Positions 1-5,402 of a stretch of 5,402 nt of DNA are shown here, piece after piece (within the stretch, counting starts at the first letter, position 1; each line of letters starts with the position of its first letter). Under the pieces are notes generated by a model that saw only the letters and a list, made by a program, of their open reading frames with translations, searched no databases and was not told where the DNA came from. The translations under genes were made by a program, and so were the position numbers. This stretch comes from DAOVQB01 sp023128935 (GTDB lineage: Bacteria; Eisenbacteria; RBG-16-71-46; CAIMUX01; WJJG01): positions 1 through 5,402 of the forward strand of contig DAOVQB010000247.1 of NCBI GenBank assembly GCA_030628905.1, given 5' to 3'.

Positions 1-49
1 ACACGATAGATATGGTTTGTGGTAAGACAGAAAACTAGGAAATCACTAT

Positions 50-58
50 AGGAGGTGA
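50..58 (+). promoter_or_regulatory. Strong ribosome-binding site of the binding-protein gene
   Basis: AGGAGGTGA is a full match to the anti-Shine-Dalgarno complement and ends 9 nt before the ATG at 68. It fixes that ATG as the start, and so supports the unusual N-terminus of the encoded protein as the real one. The 49 bases further upstream are too few to place a promoter. Confidence 0.9.
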
Positions 59-67
59 AAAGAAAAC

Positions 68-2347
68 ATGGCAAGAAAGCTTTTACTGCCTCTGGTGGCA
101 GTAATAATCATAGCAGCGATGGTGATACCGGGCTGTGGCCCGGTTGTGCCGACGCCGGAGAAGATCGAAGTTACCTGTCTCGTTAGGACAGAGGACGAGC
201 GAAAAGAGCTGGGTGAGTATGTTGCCACACAGCTCGACGACCTCGGCTTCAAAGTCAATACCCAGTACGGTTTGAGCGCTGAGCTGTCCCCGATCTGGAC
301 GGGCGACCCCGCTCTCGGACTCTGGAACACCTATACGGGCGGCTGGGTGACCACGGTGGTCCCGCGTGATGAGGGAGACAACTACGGCTTCTTCTGCACC
401 GACCTGGGTGCCCCGTACATGGGGCCGCTATGGGTGGCATACGGGCACGACATGGCCTGGTTCCCTGAGGCCGAGGCACTGTGGAACTACGACTTCTCCA
501 CCATGGTGGAGCGCGGCGAGCATTTCGAGGACGTCATGTGGGGCTCGATGGAGGACGCGGTGCGATGCTTCCTCATCGACCGCACGTCCTTCAGCGCGTT
601 CCGCACGGGCCTCAACCTGGCGGCGGACGCCTCCGGTGGCATCTACGGCTCGTGGATGTGGGCGCTGACCCTGCACTGGCAGGATGGCTCTGACCTCCCC
701 GACCCGACCAATGACGCTACTGTTAGGGTGGCCATGACCGACGCAATGACCAATCCCTGGAACCCGGTCGCGGGCACCAACTGGGTCTACGACATGTTCC
801 CCATCCGCGCAACCGGCGACCACGGACATGGTGTCGACACGAATGACGGACTGCGCTGGCCCATGATGATCGTGAGTGCGGATGTCTGGGCTGCGGACGG
901 CCTTCCCATCGGTATCGGGTACGAATCTCCCGACCCCCAGGCCTGGATGACCCTCACGTTCAACACCACCCCGATTGAGGCCCCCGGCGATGCCTGGGTT
1001 GGCTGGAACGTAACAACCCAGACGCCCATCACGGTGGCCGAGAAGATGGCCGCCGAGCCGACGTGGAGCAATGTGGCGCAGGTGATGTCGCGTGCATACT
1101 ACCCGTTGGGCACCTTCGGCGTCGATATCCACGACGGGAGCGATCTCTCCTTTGCCGACTTCCTCTACTTCGACATCATAAGGCACGAGCGCGGTCTCGA
1201 CGGAAGCATGATCTATGACCCCGCTTACCTATCCGCGTACGAGGCCTTCCTGAGCACCTACAAGGGTGTGAAGTACATCACCGATGACTCGGGCTACGAC
1301 CTGATCGTCGAGTATTGGACGACCAACTGGAACCTGGATGCCGAGTACTGCGTAAACCACATGTTCCCCACCTACTCGCAGGGCGCCGGCATGTGGCACA
1401 CCCTGGCCCTGGCAATACTGGGCGAGGATGCCAGCGAGTGTGCGTTCGGCCAGGCCAAGGCCGTCGGCACGGTAGTCTGGACGAACTACATCGGTGAGGG
1501 CAAGGATATCCTCGCCGGTCACCTGGACACCGTGAAGGTACTCACGACGATCACGAACGACGACATACCCTACTACGACTTCATCGAGGGCGAGTACACT
1601 GCTCGGACGGAACTCGGAACTGATTTCGAGACCGAGGTTATCGACCGCATGGACAACCTGGATGCCTGGTACACTTTGCACGACCACTTCTGGGTGGCCA
1701 CCGGGCCCATGTTCTTGGACGAAGTTAGCTTCACTCCCAAGAGCCTGGTCCTGAAGAAGAACCAGAACTACCACACCGATGCTGACACGTGGCTGTTCCT
1801 CATGGGCATTGCCCCGACCGGAGACGCCAACATGGGCGCATGGGTCGAGCAGGTGAACCTCGAGATGGAGCCGACCCCGGCACAGGCGATTGCGCGACTG
1901 CAGGCCGACGACCTGGACATCTTCGCCTTCGGCCTGAGCGACGCCGACCTGTTCGCGACCGTGCAGGCGGACGAGGATCTCGACTACGTGATGAGCATCG
2001 GCTCTTACAACGAGCTCACGCTTAACCCCGTCGGTCCCCTCACCACACTTGAGGACGACTCTGTGTGGTTCAACCCGTTCGGCATCACTGAGGTGCGCGA
2101 GGCCATGCACTGGGCCATCGACCGCTCCTACCTCGTGGGGACGGTCATGGGCGGACTGGGCATCGAGAGATGGCTCGGCCAGAGCACGGCGGGCGGCGAT
2201 GCCGCTCGTTACGCTACCATAGTCGCGGACATCGAGGCATACTATGCCTACAACTTCGCAGCTGCCGATGCCGCAATCGAGACAGCGATGCTGGCCATAC
2301 CCGGTGTAACGCGCGTTTCCGGCGACTACTACTACTTGGCACCATAG
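68..2347 (+). CDS. ABC transporter substrate-binding lipoprotein, family 5, with circularly permuted motif order
   Basis: A 759-residue secreted lipoprotein. Residues 1-23 are a type II signal peptide: R3/K4, a hydrophobic core, and lipobox I-P-G-C with Cys23. The rest is recognisable as SBP_bac_5 (DppA/OppA type), but the blocks are shuffled. Residues 31-64 (RTEDERKELGEYV... LGFKV) and 65-205 match the part that normally follows the mid-protein AIDR motif. Residues 218-250 look like the usual mature N-terminus, HDG is at 355-357, the ATGP...LVLKKN block at 543-565, and the LQADDLDIF block at 611-619. EVREAMHWAIDR is at 675-686. The protein ends at SGDYYYLAP, just where the family normally continues into the residue-31 segment. 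It is longer than the usual 500-600 residues, very acidic (about 109 D/E to 35 K/R) and rich in tryptophan. It would capture a solute outside the membrane for the permeases downstream. The ligand is not evident; peptides are common for the family, but sugars and metals also occur. Confidence 0.9.
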   Translation: MARKLLLPLVAVIIIAAMVIPGCGPVVPTPEKIEVTCLVRTEDERKELGEYVATQLDDLGFKVNTQYGLSAELSPIWTGDPALGLWNTYTGGWVTTVVPRDEGDNYGFFCTDLGAPYMGPLWVAYGHDMAWFPEAEALWNYDFSTMVERGEHFEDVMWGSMEDAVRCFLIDRTSFSAFRTGLNLAADASGGIYGSWMWALTLHWQDGSDLPDPTNDATVRVAMTDAMTNPWNPVAGTNWVYDMFPIRATGDHGHGVDTNDGLRWPMMIVSADVWAADGLPIGIGYESPDPQAWMTLTFNTTPIEAPGDAWVGWNVTTQTPITVAEKMAAEPTWSNVAQVMSRAYYPLGTFGVDIHDGSDLSFADFLYFDIIRHERGLDGSMIYDPAYLSAYEAFLSTYKGVKYITDDSGYDLIVEYWTTNWNLDAEYCVNHMFPTYSQGAGMWHTLALAILGEDASECAFGQAKAVGTVVWTNYIGEGKDILAGHLDTVKVLTTITNDDIPYYDFIEGEYTARTELGTDFETEVIDRMDNLDAWYTLHDHFWVATGPMFLDEVSFTPKSLVLKKNQNYHTDADTWLFLMGIAPTGDANMGAWVEQVNLEMEPTPAQAIARLQADDLDIFAFGLSDADLFATVQADEDLDYVMSIGSYNELTLNPVGPLTTLEDDSVWFNPFGITEVREAMHWAIDRSYLVGTVMGGLGIERWLGQSTAGGDAARYATIVADIEAYYAYNFAAADAAIETAMLAIPGVTRVSGDYYYLAP

Positions 2348-2385
2348 GCTCAGACTAACTGAGTTGGCCATCTGAGTCCAACACA

Positions 2386-2421
2386 GGGGGCCGCTGCTCA
2401 GGCAGCGGCCCCCTTTCTTAT
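2386..2421 (+). terminator. Rho-independent terminator after the binding-protein gene
   Basis: A perfect 12-bp GC-rich stem (2386-2397 GGGGGCCGCTGC pairing with 2402-2413) with a TCAG loop is followed directly by TTTCTTAT. It lies 39 nt after the stop codon, so it should end the binding-protein transcript and separate it from the permease operon. The T-tract is short and interrupted, so some read-through is possible. Confidence 0.92.
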
Positions 2422-2447
2422 GTCGCTGGGCGGCTAGAAGTGGCAGG

Positions 2448-2482
2448 CATAACCCCCCTTAATCCCCCCTTACCTTAAGGGG
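2448..2482. repeat. Intergenic C-rich hairpin repeat, copy 1
   Basis: A 35-nt unit starting CATAACCCCCCTTA and ending TTAAGGGG. It matches the unit at 2519-2552 base for base except for one extra A. A 7-bp stem forms between CCCCTTA (2466-2472) and TAAGGGG (2476-2482) around a CCT loop. The two copies are 71 nt apart and lie between genes. This fits a REP- or MITE-like dispersed element, but two local copies alone cannot prove dispersal. Confidence 0.75.
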
Positions 2483-2518
2483 AGAATCCTGACGTTACGA
2501 GCAATGCAGGATGGCGTT

Positions 2519-2557
2519 CATAACCCCCCTTATCCCCCCTTACCTTAAGGGGGGTTA
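2519..2557. repeat. Intergenic C-rich hairpin repeat, copy 2, with two alternative stems
   Basis: This is the second copy of the unit, extended on the right by GGTTA. It can fold in two exclusive ways that share the 3' arm. One is a 9-bp stem CCCCCCTTA (2534-2542) with TAAGGGGGG (2546-2554), loop CCT. The other is a 12-bp stem TAACCCCCCTTA (2521-2532) with TAAGGGGGGTTA (2546-2557), loop 13 nt. Copy 1 lacks the complete right arm, so only copy 2 has the full 12-bp alternative. Confidence 0.75.
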
Positions 2558-2604
2558 CTGAGATGTAAGCCGCTTACGTGAAGGGGGATAACACACTAAC
2601 GATT

Positions 2605-2625
2605 CCCCTCTTAATGTAAGAGGGG
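2605..2625. repeat. Third intergenic hairpin, related in style to the C-rich repeats
   Basis: A perfect 9-bp inverted repeat, CCCCTCTTA (2605-2613) with TAAGAGGGG (2617-2625), loop ATG. Arm design (C-run, TTA, 3-nt loop, TAA, G-run) is like the two repeats upstream, but the sequence differs by an inserted C/G pair and another loop. It may be a diverged member or an independent hairpin. It has no T-tract behind it, so it is not a standard terminator. Confidence 0.65.
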
Positions 2626-2630
2626 CCAGG

Positions 2631-2677
2631 TCCCGACTTCGTCGAGGATGCTCGATGAGTCCCCGATGCAATCGGGA
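2631..2677. repeat. Nested inverted repeats (compact foldable segment)
   Basis: Outer arms TCCCGA (2631-2636) and TCGGGA (2672-2677) enclose TCGAG (2642-2646) with CTCGA (2651-2655). A competing 6-bp hairpin, CCCGAT (2662-2667) with ATCGGG (2671-2676), shares the right outer arm. I recognise no riboswitch or known RNA family. It lies upstream of the promoter at 2748, so it is not in the permease leader. Confidence 0.45.
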
Positions 2678-2747
2678 TGAAATCGGCAGGAGTTATGAAG
2701 AAGAGCATATCCGTGTCGGGGAATTTTGAGGAACCGTGCGGAAGCAG

Positions 2748-2776
2748 TTGACAGTCCGGGGGGTGGCTGCTATATT
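2748..2776 (+). promoter_or_regulatory. Sigma-70-type promoter for the permease operon
   Basis: TTGACA (2748-2753, 6/6 match), a 17-nt spacer and TATATT (2771-2776, 5/6 match) form a near-consensus housekeeping promoter. Transcription would start near 2782-2784, leaving a leader of about 63 nt before the ATG at 2846. This rules against upstream in-frame starts at 2726 and 2777. No operator-like symmetric site overlapping it is obvious. Confidence 0.85.
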
Positions 2777-2786
2777 ATGCTACAAT

Positions 2787-2823
2787 CTGCGGCTGTGCAG
2801 AAACTGAGTTGCCACAGCGGCAG
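2787..2823 (+). promoter_or_regulatory. 5' leader hairpin of the permease transcript
   Basis: CTGC (2787-2790) pairs with GCAG (2820-2823), and GCTGTG (2792-2797) with CACAGC (2813-2818), separated by a single G-G mismatch; the loop is 15 nt. It begins a few bases after the predicted transcription start and ends just before the weak Shine-Dalgarno (AAAGGCAGG, 2827-2835). It could protect the 5' end or affect ribosome access; both are inferences. Confidence 0.45.
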
Positions 2824-2845
2824 CGCAAAGGCAGGTTATTCGGCC

Positions 2846-3931
2846 ATGCGTAAGTTCCTAGTCAGGTTGGGCAGGTTCACGCTCCTGAGGGCGTTCTGGC
2901 TCTTCTTAGCACTTGTTGTCGCCGTGTTTCTCACGGTCGTCATCGCCAACATGGGCGGCGAGATGGACAGGGTGAAAAGGGCGGAGATCAAACAGGCTAT
3001 CGGGATGGGCGTGTTCCAGAATCCGGCCAACAAGGGAGTGCCGAAAGAGGTACTGATAGCGCTCGTAAACGACATGGCCAGGGTGGAGTACGAGCGGCTG
3101 GGACTGGACAGGCCCTTTTTCCCCGGACGGGCCCTCAAGTACACGTGGACCGCCATCTCGCTGCAACTGGGGCGGGCGGAGGTGATGGCGAGCGATGCCG
3201 GGTCGAAGGACGTTACCCGGATACTGATGGAGAGGCTCCCATCGACGCTGATTCTGTTCGCGACGGCCGAGCTGCTCCTGTTTCTCATCGCGCTGTTCTT
3301 CGCTCTATTTCTCTCCCGGCGGTACGGGAGCGTTATCGACCGGGTCAGCATCGCCCTCGCGCCCAGTTCGGCGGCGCCGGGGTGGTTCTACGGCATCTTC
3401 CTCATCCTCATCTTCGCGGCCGTCCTTCGCGTGCTGCCGTGGGGTGGGATGCTCAGCCTCCCGCCGCCCAAGGACACAGGGGTCTACCTGTTGAGCCTGC
3501 TGGAGCACATGATCCTTCCCGTCGGCGCCATCCTGATCGGCGCCGTGTTCGCCAACATCTACTCATGGCGAACGTTCTTCCTCATCTATTCCAGCGAGGA
3601 CTACGTGGAGCTGGCGCGGGCGAAGGGGCTTTCGGGGCAGGCGGTGGAGAGGCGGTATATCCTGCGGCCGACTTTGCCGCCCATCATCACCAGTTTCCTC
3701 CTGACCCTGATCACGATGTGGATGGGGCAGATCGTGCTGGAGTATGTCTTTAACTGGCCCGGGATCGGGCAGATCTTCTACAGGGCGACGCAGGTGAGCG
3801 ATACGCCTGTCATCGTGGGTGTCATCGTGATCTACGGATACCTGCTGGCGGCCACCGTGTTCGTGCTGGACTTCATCTACGCCATCCTCGACCCGCGCGT
3901 CCGTGTTGAGGCTGCGGGAGCGCGGGGGTAA
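2846..3931 (+). CDS. ABC transporter permease, DppB/OppB type
   Basis: A 361-residue inner-membrane subunit with the BPD_transp_1 fold. Hydrophobic segments lie at about 15-35, 132-156, 176-197, 218-240, 278-302 and 320-347, the usual six of the DppB group. The EAA coupling loop that contacts the ATPase reads DYVELARAKGLS at 252-263. RLPSTL (130-135) before TM2, the NWPGIG block (303-308) and a C-terminal LDPRVR (348-353) are also typical. The first external loop (36-130) keeps LGLDRP (85-90), but the PGDP motif usual after TM1 is replaced by NMGGEMD (35-41). I chose the ATG at 2846 because the protein then starts like the family (MRKFLVRLGRF) and the promoter lies between here and the further upstream in-frame starts. 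With the next gene product it forms the translocation channel. The substrate is unknown. Confidence 0.93.
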   Translation: MRKFLVRLGRFTLLRAFWLFLALVVAVFLTVVIANMGGEMDRVKRAEIKQAIGMGVFQNPANKGVPKEVLIALVNDMARVEYERLGLDRPFFPGRALKYTWTAISLQLGRAEVMASDAGSKDVTRILMERLPSTLILFATAELLLFLIALFFALFLSRRYGSVIDRVSIALAPSSAAPGWFYGIFLILIFAAVLRVLPWGGMLSLPPPKDTGVYLLSLLEHMILPVGAILIGAVFANIYSWRTFFLIYSSEDYVELARAKGLSGQAVERRYILRPTLPPIITSFLLTLITMWMGQIVLEYVFNWPGIGQIFYRATQVSDTPVIVGVIVIYGYLLAATVFVLDFIYAILDPRVRVEAAGARG

Positions 3932-3938
3932 GGAACGG

Positions 3939-5264
3939 ATGGGGAACCTCTTAACGTCTCTCAAGGGTTTGAGGCGCTACCCATCGATGATCGCCGGGCT
4001 GGTCCTGATCTTCGCCTTCGTGGTCCTGTCGCTCTATACCGTCATTGCCATCCCTTACAGCGAGGCGGTCCGCCTGTGGCGCGGCGGCCCCGGTGTATGG
4101 GATGATAGTCCCAGGAACGCGGTACCGGTCTGGTTCGACGTGTTCTACAAGGAGAGCTTATCGCGGACGATAGTCGTGCCTTTCGAGGCGGAGACGAAGA
4201 CGGAGCAGGCGATCGGTGACGGGATGAAGCGCGTGGAGATCGTGCTCCGGTTTCGATTCGAATATGACACCTTCCCCAGCGGCCTCAATATCTTCACGGA
4301 GGCAACGGTGGTGACGACCGCGACCCTGTCCTGGCGTACGCCCGACGGGCGGACGATCACGATCCAGGAGGACCGCCTGTTGAGGAAAGCGTCGGACGTG
4401 TACTACGTTTCCCAGGATGGGGTGCTGAGGGCGCAGCTGGGAATGGCGCCTCACGTGGGCCTCTTCGCGGACCCTGCAGACAAAGCAAGGCCGCTGAAGG
4501 GAGACTACGAGCTTGTGCTGACGGCCGAGCTGGCCGAGGAAAACGAGCTGGATGCCAAGGTCGTGGTTTATGGCAAGGCCCACGGCCTAGCCGGCACCGA
4601 CCACCAACAGCGGGACCTCATGGTGGCGTTGCTCTGGGGAGCGCCGATCGGGCTGTTGTTCGGCATCCTGGCCGCCGTCGGCGCCCAGGTCAGTACCTTT
4701 GTCCTCGCGGGCATCGGTACGTGGATGGGGGGCAAGGTGGACAAGGTCTTCCAGTGGATCACCCAGGTGAACCTCATCCTGCCCGTGCTGCCTATCCTGA
4801 TCCTGGTCGGGCACTTCTACTCGCGCAGCATATGGACCATGCTGGGAATGATCATCGCCTTGAACGTGTTCAGCGCCTCGATGCTCACCTATCGCGCTAT
4901 GTTCCTCCAGGCCAAGGAATCACCCTATATCGAGGCGGCCCAGGCATACGGGGCGGGGAACATGCGTATCATATTCCGCTATCTCCTGCCCAGAATAGCA
5001 CCAACGCTTCTTCCGCAGTTCGTCCTCGTGATTCCGACCTTCGTCTTTCTCGAGGCAACACTGGCGGTGCTGGGACTGGGCGATCCGACTCTGCCCACAT
5101 GGGGCAAGGTACTGAACGACGCTTATACGGGGGGCGCGTTGTACAAGGGATACTACTACTGGATGGTCCTGCCCTCGGCCCTCCTCATGCTGATGGGGGT
5201 GGGCTTCGCCCTGGTCGGTTTCGCACTCGATCGCGTGTTCAATCCCAGATTGAGGACGGTATGA
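3939..5264 (+). CDS. ABC transporter permease, DppC/OppC type, with large extracytoplasmic insertion
   Basis: A 441-residue second permease, well above the roughly 280-320 residues usual for DppC/OppC. TM1 is at about 17-39. The next family landmark, GTDHQQRD (219-226; usually GTDxxGRD), comes only after some 180 residues, followed by membrane segments near 228-248, 273-292, 297-317, 357-380 and 407-429. The EAA loop is clear (YIEAAQAYGAG, 330-340), as are LGLGDPTLPTWG (378-389) and the C-terminal FNPRLR. The insertion (about 40-218) is soluble and has alternating hydrophobic stretches suggesting beta strands, e.g. RVEIVLRFRF (98-107), TATLSW (127-132) and DYELVLTAEL (189-198). Its topology places it outside the membrane, where the binding protein docks. 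The ATG at 3939 lies 7 nt after the upstream stop with AAGGA just before it; an in-frame GTG at 3903 would overlap the previous gene and add a charged, unfamiliar stretch. Confidence 0.93.
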   Translation: MGNLLTSLKGLRRYPSMIAGLVLIFAFVVLSLYTVIAIPYSEAVRLWRGGPGVWDDSPRNAVPVWFDVFYKESLSRTIVVPFEAETKTEQAIGDGMKRVEIVLRFRFEYDTFPSGLNIFTEATVVTTATLSWRTPDGRTITIQEDRLLRKASDVYYVSQDGVLRAQLGMAPHVGLFADPADKARPLKGDYELVLTAELAEENELDAKVVVYGKAHGLAGTDHQQRDLMVALLWGAPIGLLFGILAAVGAQVSTFVLAGIGTWMGGKVDKVFQWITQVNLILPVLPILILVGHFYSRSIWTMLGMIIALNVFSASMLTYRAMFLQAKESPYIEAAQAYGAGNMRIIFRYLLPRIAPTLLPQFVLVIPTFVFLEATLAVLGLGDPTLPTWGKVLNDAYTGGALYKGYYYWMVLPSALLMLMGVGFALVGFALDRVFNPRLRTV

Positions 5265-5402
5265 TAAAGAACATGAGCCGGCAGAAGAAACCGCAGGTTG
5301 ACAGGATCCGGGATGCAGCACCAAAGGATGGCCCGCTTCTCAAGGTTGAGGACCTTTCGCTCTTCTTCCGCGCATCCTACGGGGTGGTACGGGCGGTGGA
5401 GG
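5261..5402 (+). CDS. ABC transporter ATP-binding protein, DppD/OppD type (5' part only)
   Basis: The first 47 codons of an ATPase cut by the window edge. After a short basic N-terminus (MIKNMSRQKK), residues 26-47 read LLKVEDLSLFFRA then YGVVRAVE. This is the opening beta strand of Dpp/Opp ATPases, which normally leads into GVSF and the Walker A loop. No Walker motif is inside the window, so the assignment rests on this strand and on gene order. The ATG at 5261 overlaps the permease stop in ATGA, with GAGGA 4 nt upstream, a layout typical of translational coupling. An ATG at 5273 is possible but sits 16 nt from that ribosome-binding site. Confidence 0.85.
   Translation, partial: MIKNMSRQKKPQVDRIRDAAPKDGPLLKVEDLSLFFRASYGVVRAVE

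Larger units (their letters stand above)
2348..2845. other. Gene-free intergenic region with terminator, hairpin repeats and promoter
   Basis: About 500 bases separate the binding-protein gene from the first permease gene, and I see no credible coding sequence in them. In order they hold the terminator, two C-rich hairpin repeats, a 5-6 bp imperfect inverted repeat (GTAAGC/GCTTAC, 2565-2577), a third hairpin, a compact foldable segment, a promoter and a leader hairpin. 2678-2747 shows nothing else I can support. The base composition, with homopolymeric C and G runs, is unlike the flanking genes. Confidence 0.8.

Noticed and set aside
1..49. Promoter for the binding-protein gene
   Set aside because: AT-rich stretches such as GATAGAT are present, but no -35/-10 pair with proper spacing fits in the available bases; the promoter probably lies left of the window.
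1229..2371. Long open frame on the minus strand (380 codons) opposite the binding-protein gene
   Set aside because: It lies antisense to a well-supported gene in GC-rich DNA, where long chance frames are common. Its translation shows no recognisable domain. The same applies to 428-1186 on the minus strand.
2448..2557. CRISPR array
   Set aside because: There are only two units, each self-complementary with homopolymer runs, one 36-nt gap, and no further repeat at a regular pitch.
2448..2557. G-quadruplex formed by the G6 tracts of the minus strand
   Set aside because: Each unit has just two close G6 tracts, and the units are about 36 nt apart. The hairpin pairings explain the sequence better.
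2695..2751. Small frame of 18 codons beginning MKKSIS after AGGAG
   Set aside because: The AGGAG is only 2 nt from the ATG, too close for efficient initiation. The frame is very short and its stop lies inside the -35 box. It may be a remnant of a gene start, but nothing supports that.
2726..2845. Longer start of the first permease at TTG 2726 or ATG 2777
   Set aside because: The extra 40 residues do not resemble a permease N-terminus. They would lie across or upstream of the -35/-10 promoter, and ATG 2777 directly abuts the -10 box. ATG 2846 gives a family-like start.
3903..3938. GTG start at 3903 for the second permease
   Set aside because: It would overlap the end of the first permease gene and add 12 charged residues without family likeness. 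ATG 3939 has AAGGA just upstream and a normal N-terminus.

Overview
The window carries most of a dipeptide/oligopeptide-type (family 5, Dpp/Opp) ABC importer locus, all on the + strand: a lipoprotein substrate-binding protein (68-2347), two membrane permeases (2846-3931 and 3939-5264), and the first 47 codons of an ATPase that runs off the right edge (5261-5402). The coding DNA is GC-rich. The AGGAGGTGA ribosome-binding site, the lipobox signal peptide, the near-consensus sigma-70-type promoter and the intrinsic terminator all point to a bacterium. The style of the proteins and of the intergenic repeats reminds me of Chloroflexota (Dehalococcoidia-like) genomes, but this is an impression and not something a search has shown.

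Layout: 1-67 is a short leader ending in a strong ribosome-binding site. 68-2347 encodes the binding protein, closed by a 12-bp GC-rich terminator hairpin (2386-2421). 2348-2845 is about 500 bases without a gene. It holds that terminator, two near-identical C-rich/G-rich hairpin repeats (2448-2482 and 2519-2557), a related hairpin (2605-2625), a small foldable segment (2631-2677), a TTGACA-N17-TATATT promoter (2748-2776) and a leader hairpin (2787-2823). From 2846 on, the two permease genes and the ATPase gene are packed with a 7-nt gap and a 4-nt overlap, so they look like one operon with its own promoter.

How they work together: the lipoprotein would capture a solute (peptide or another small molecule; the sequence does not say which) outside the membrane and deliver it to the permease heterodimer, with ATPase(s) encoded at and beyond the right edge driving import.

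The most notable point is that the binding protein's family-5 motifs are in circularly permuted order. The segment normally in the C-terminal half follows the signal peptide directly, and the segment normally in the middle ends the protein. The second permease also carries an unusually large (about 180 residues) beta-rich extracytoplasmic insertion between its first and second membrane helices. Both oddities lie on the face where binding protein and permease meet.
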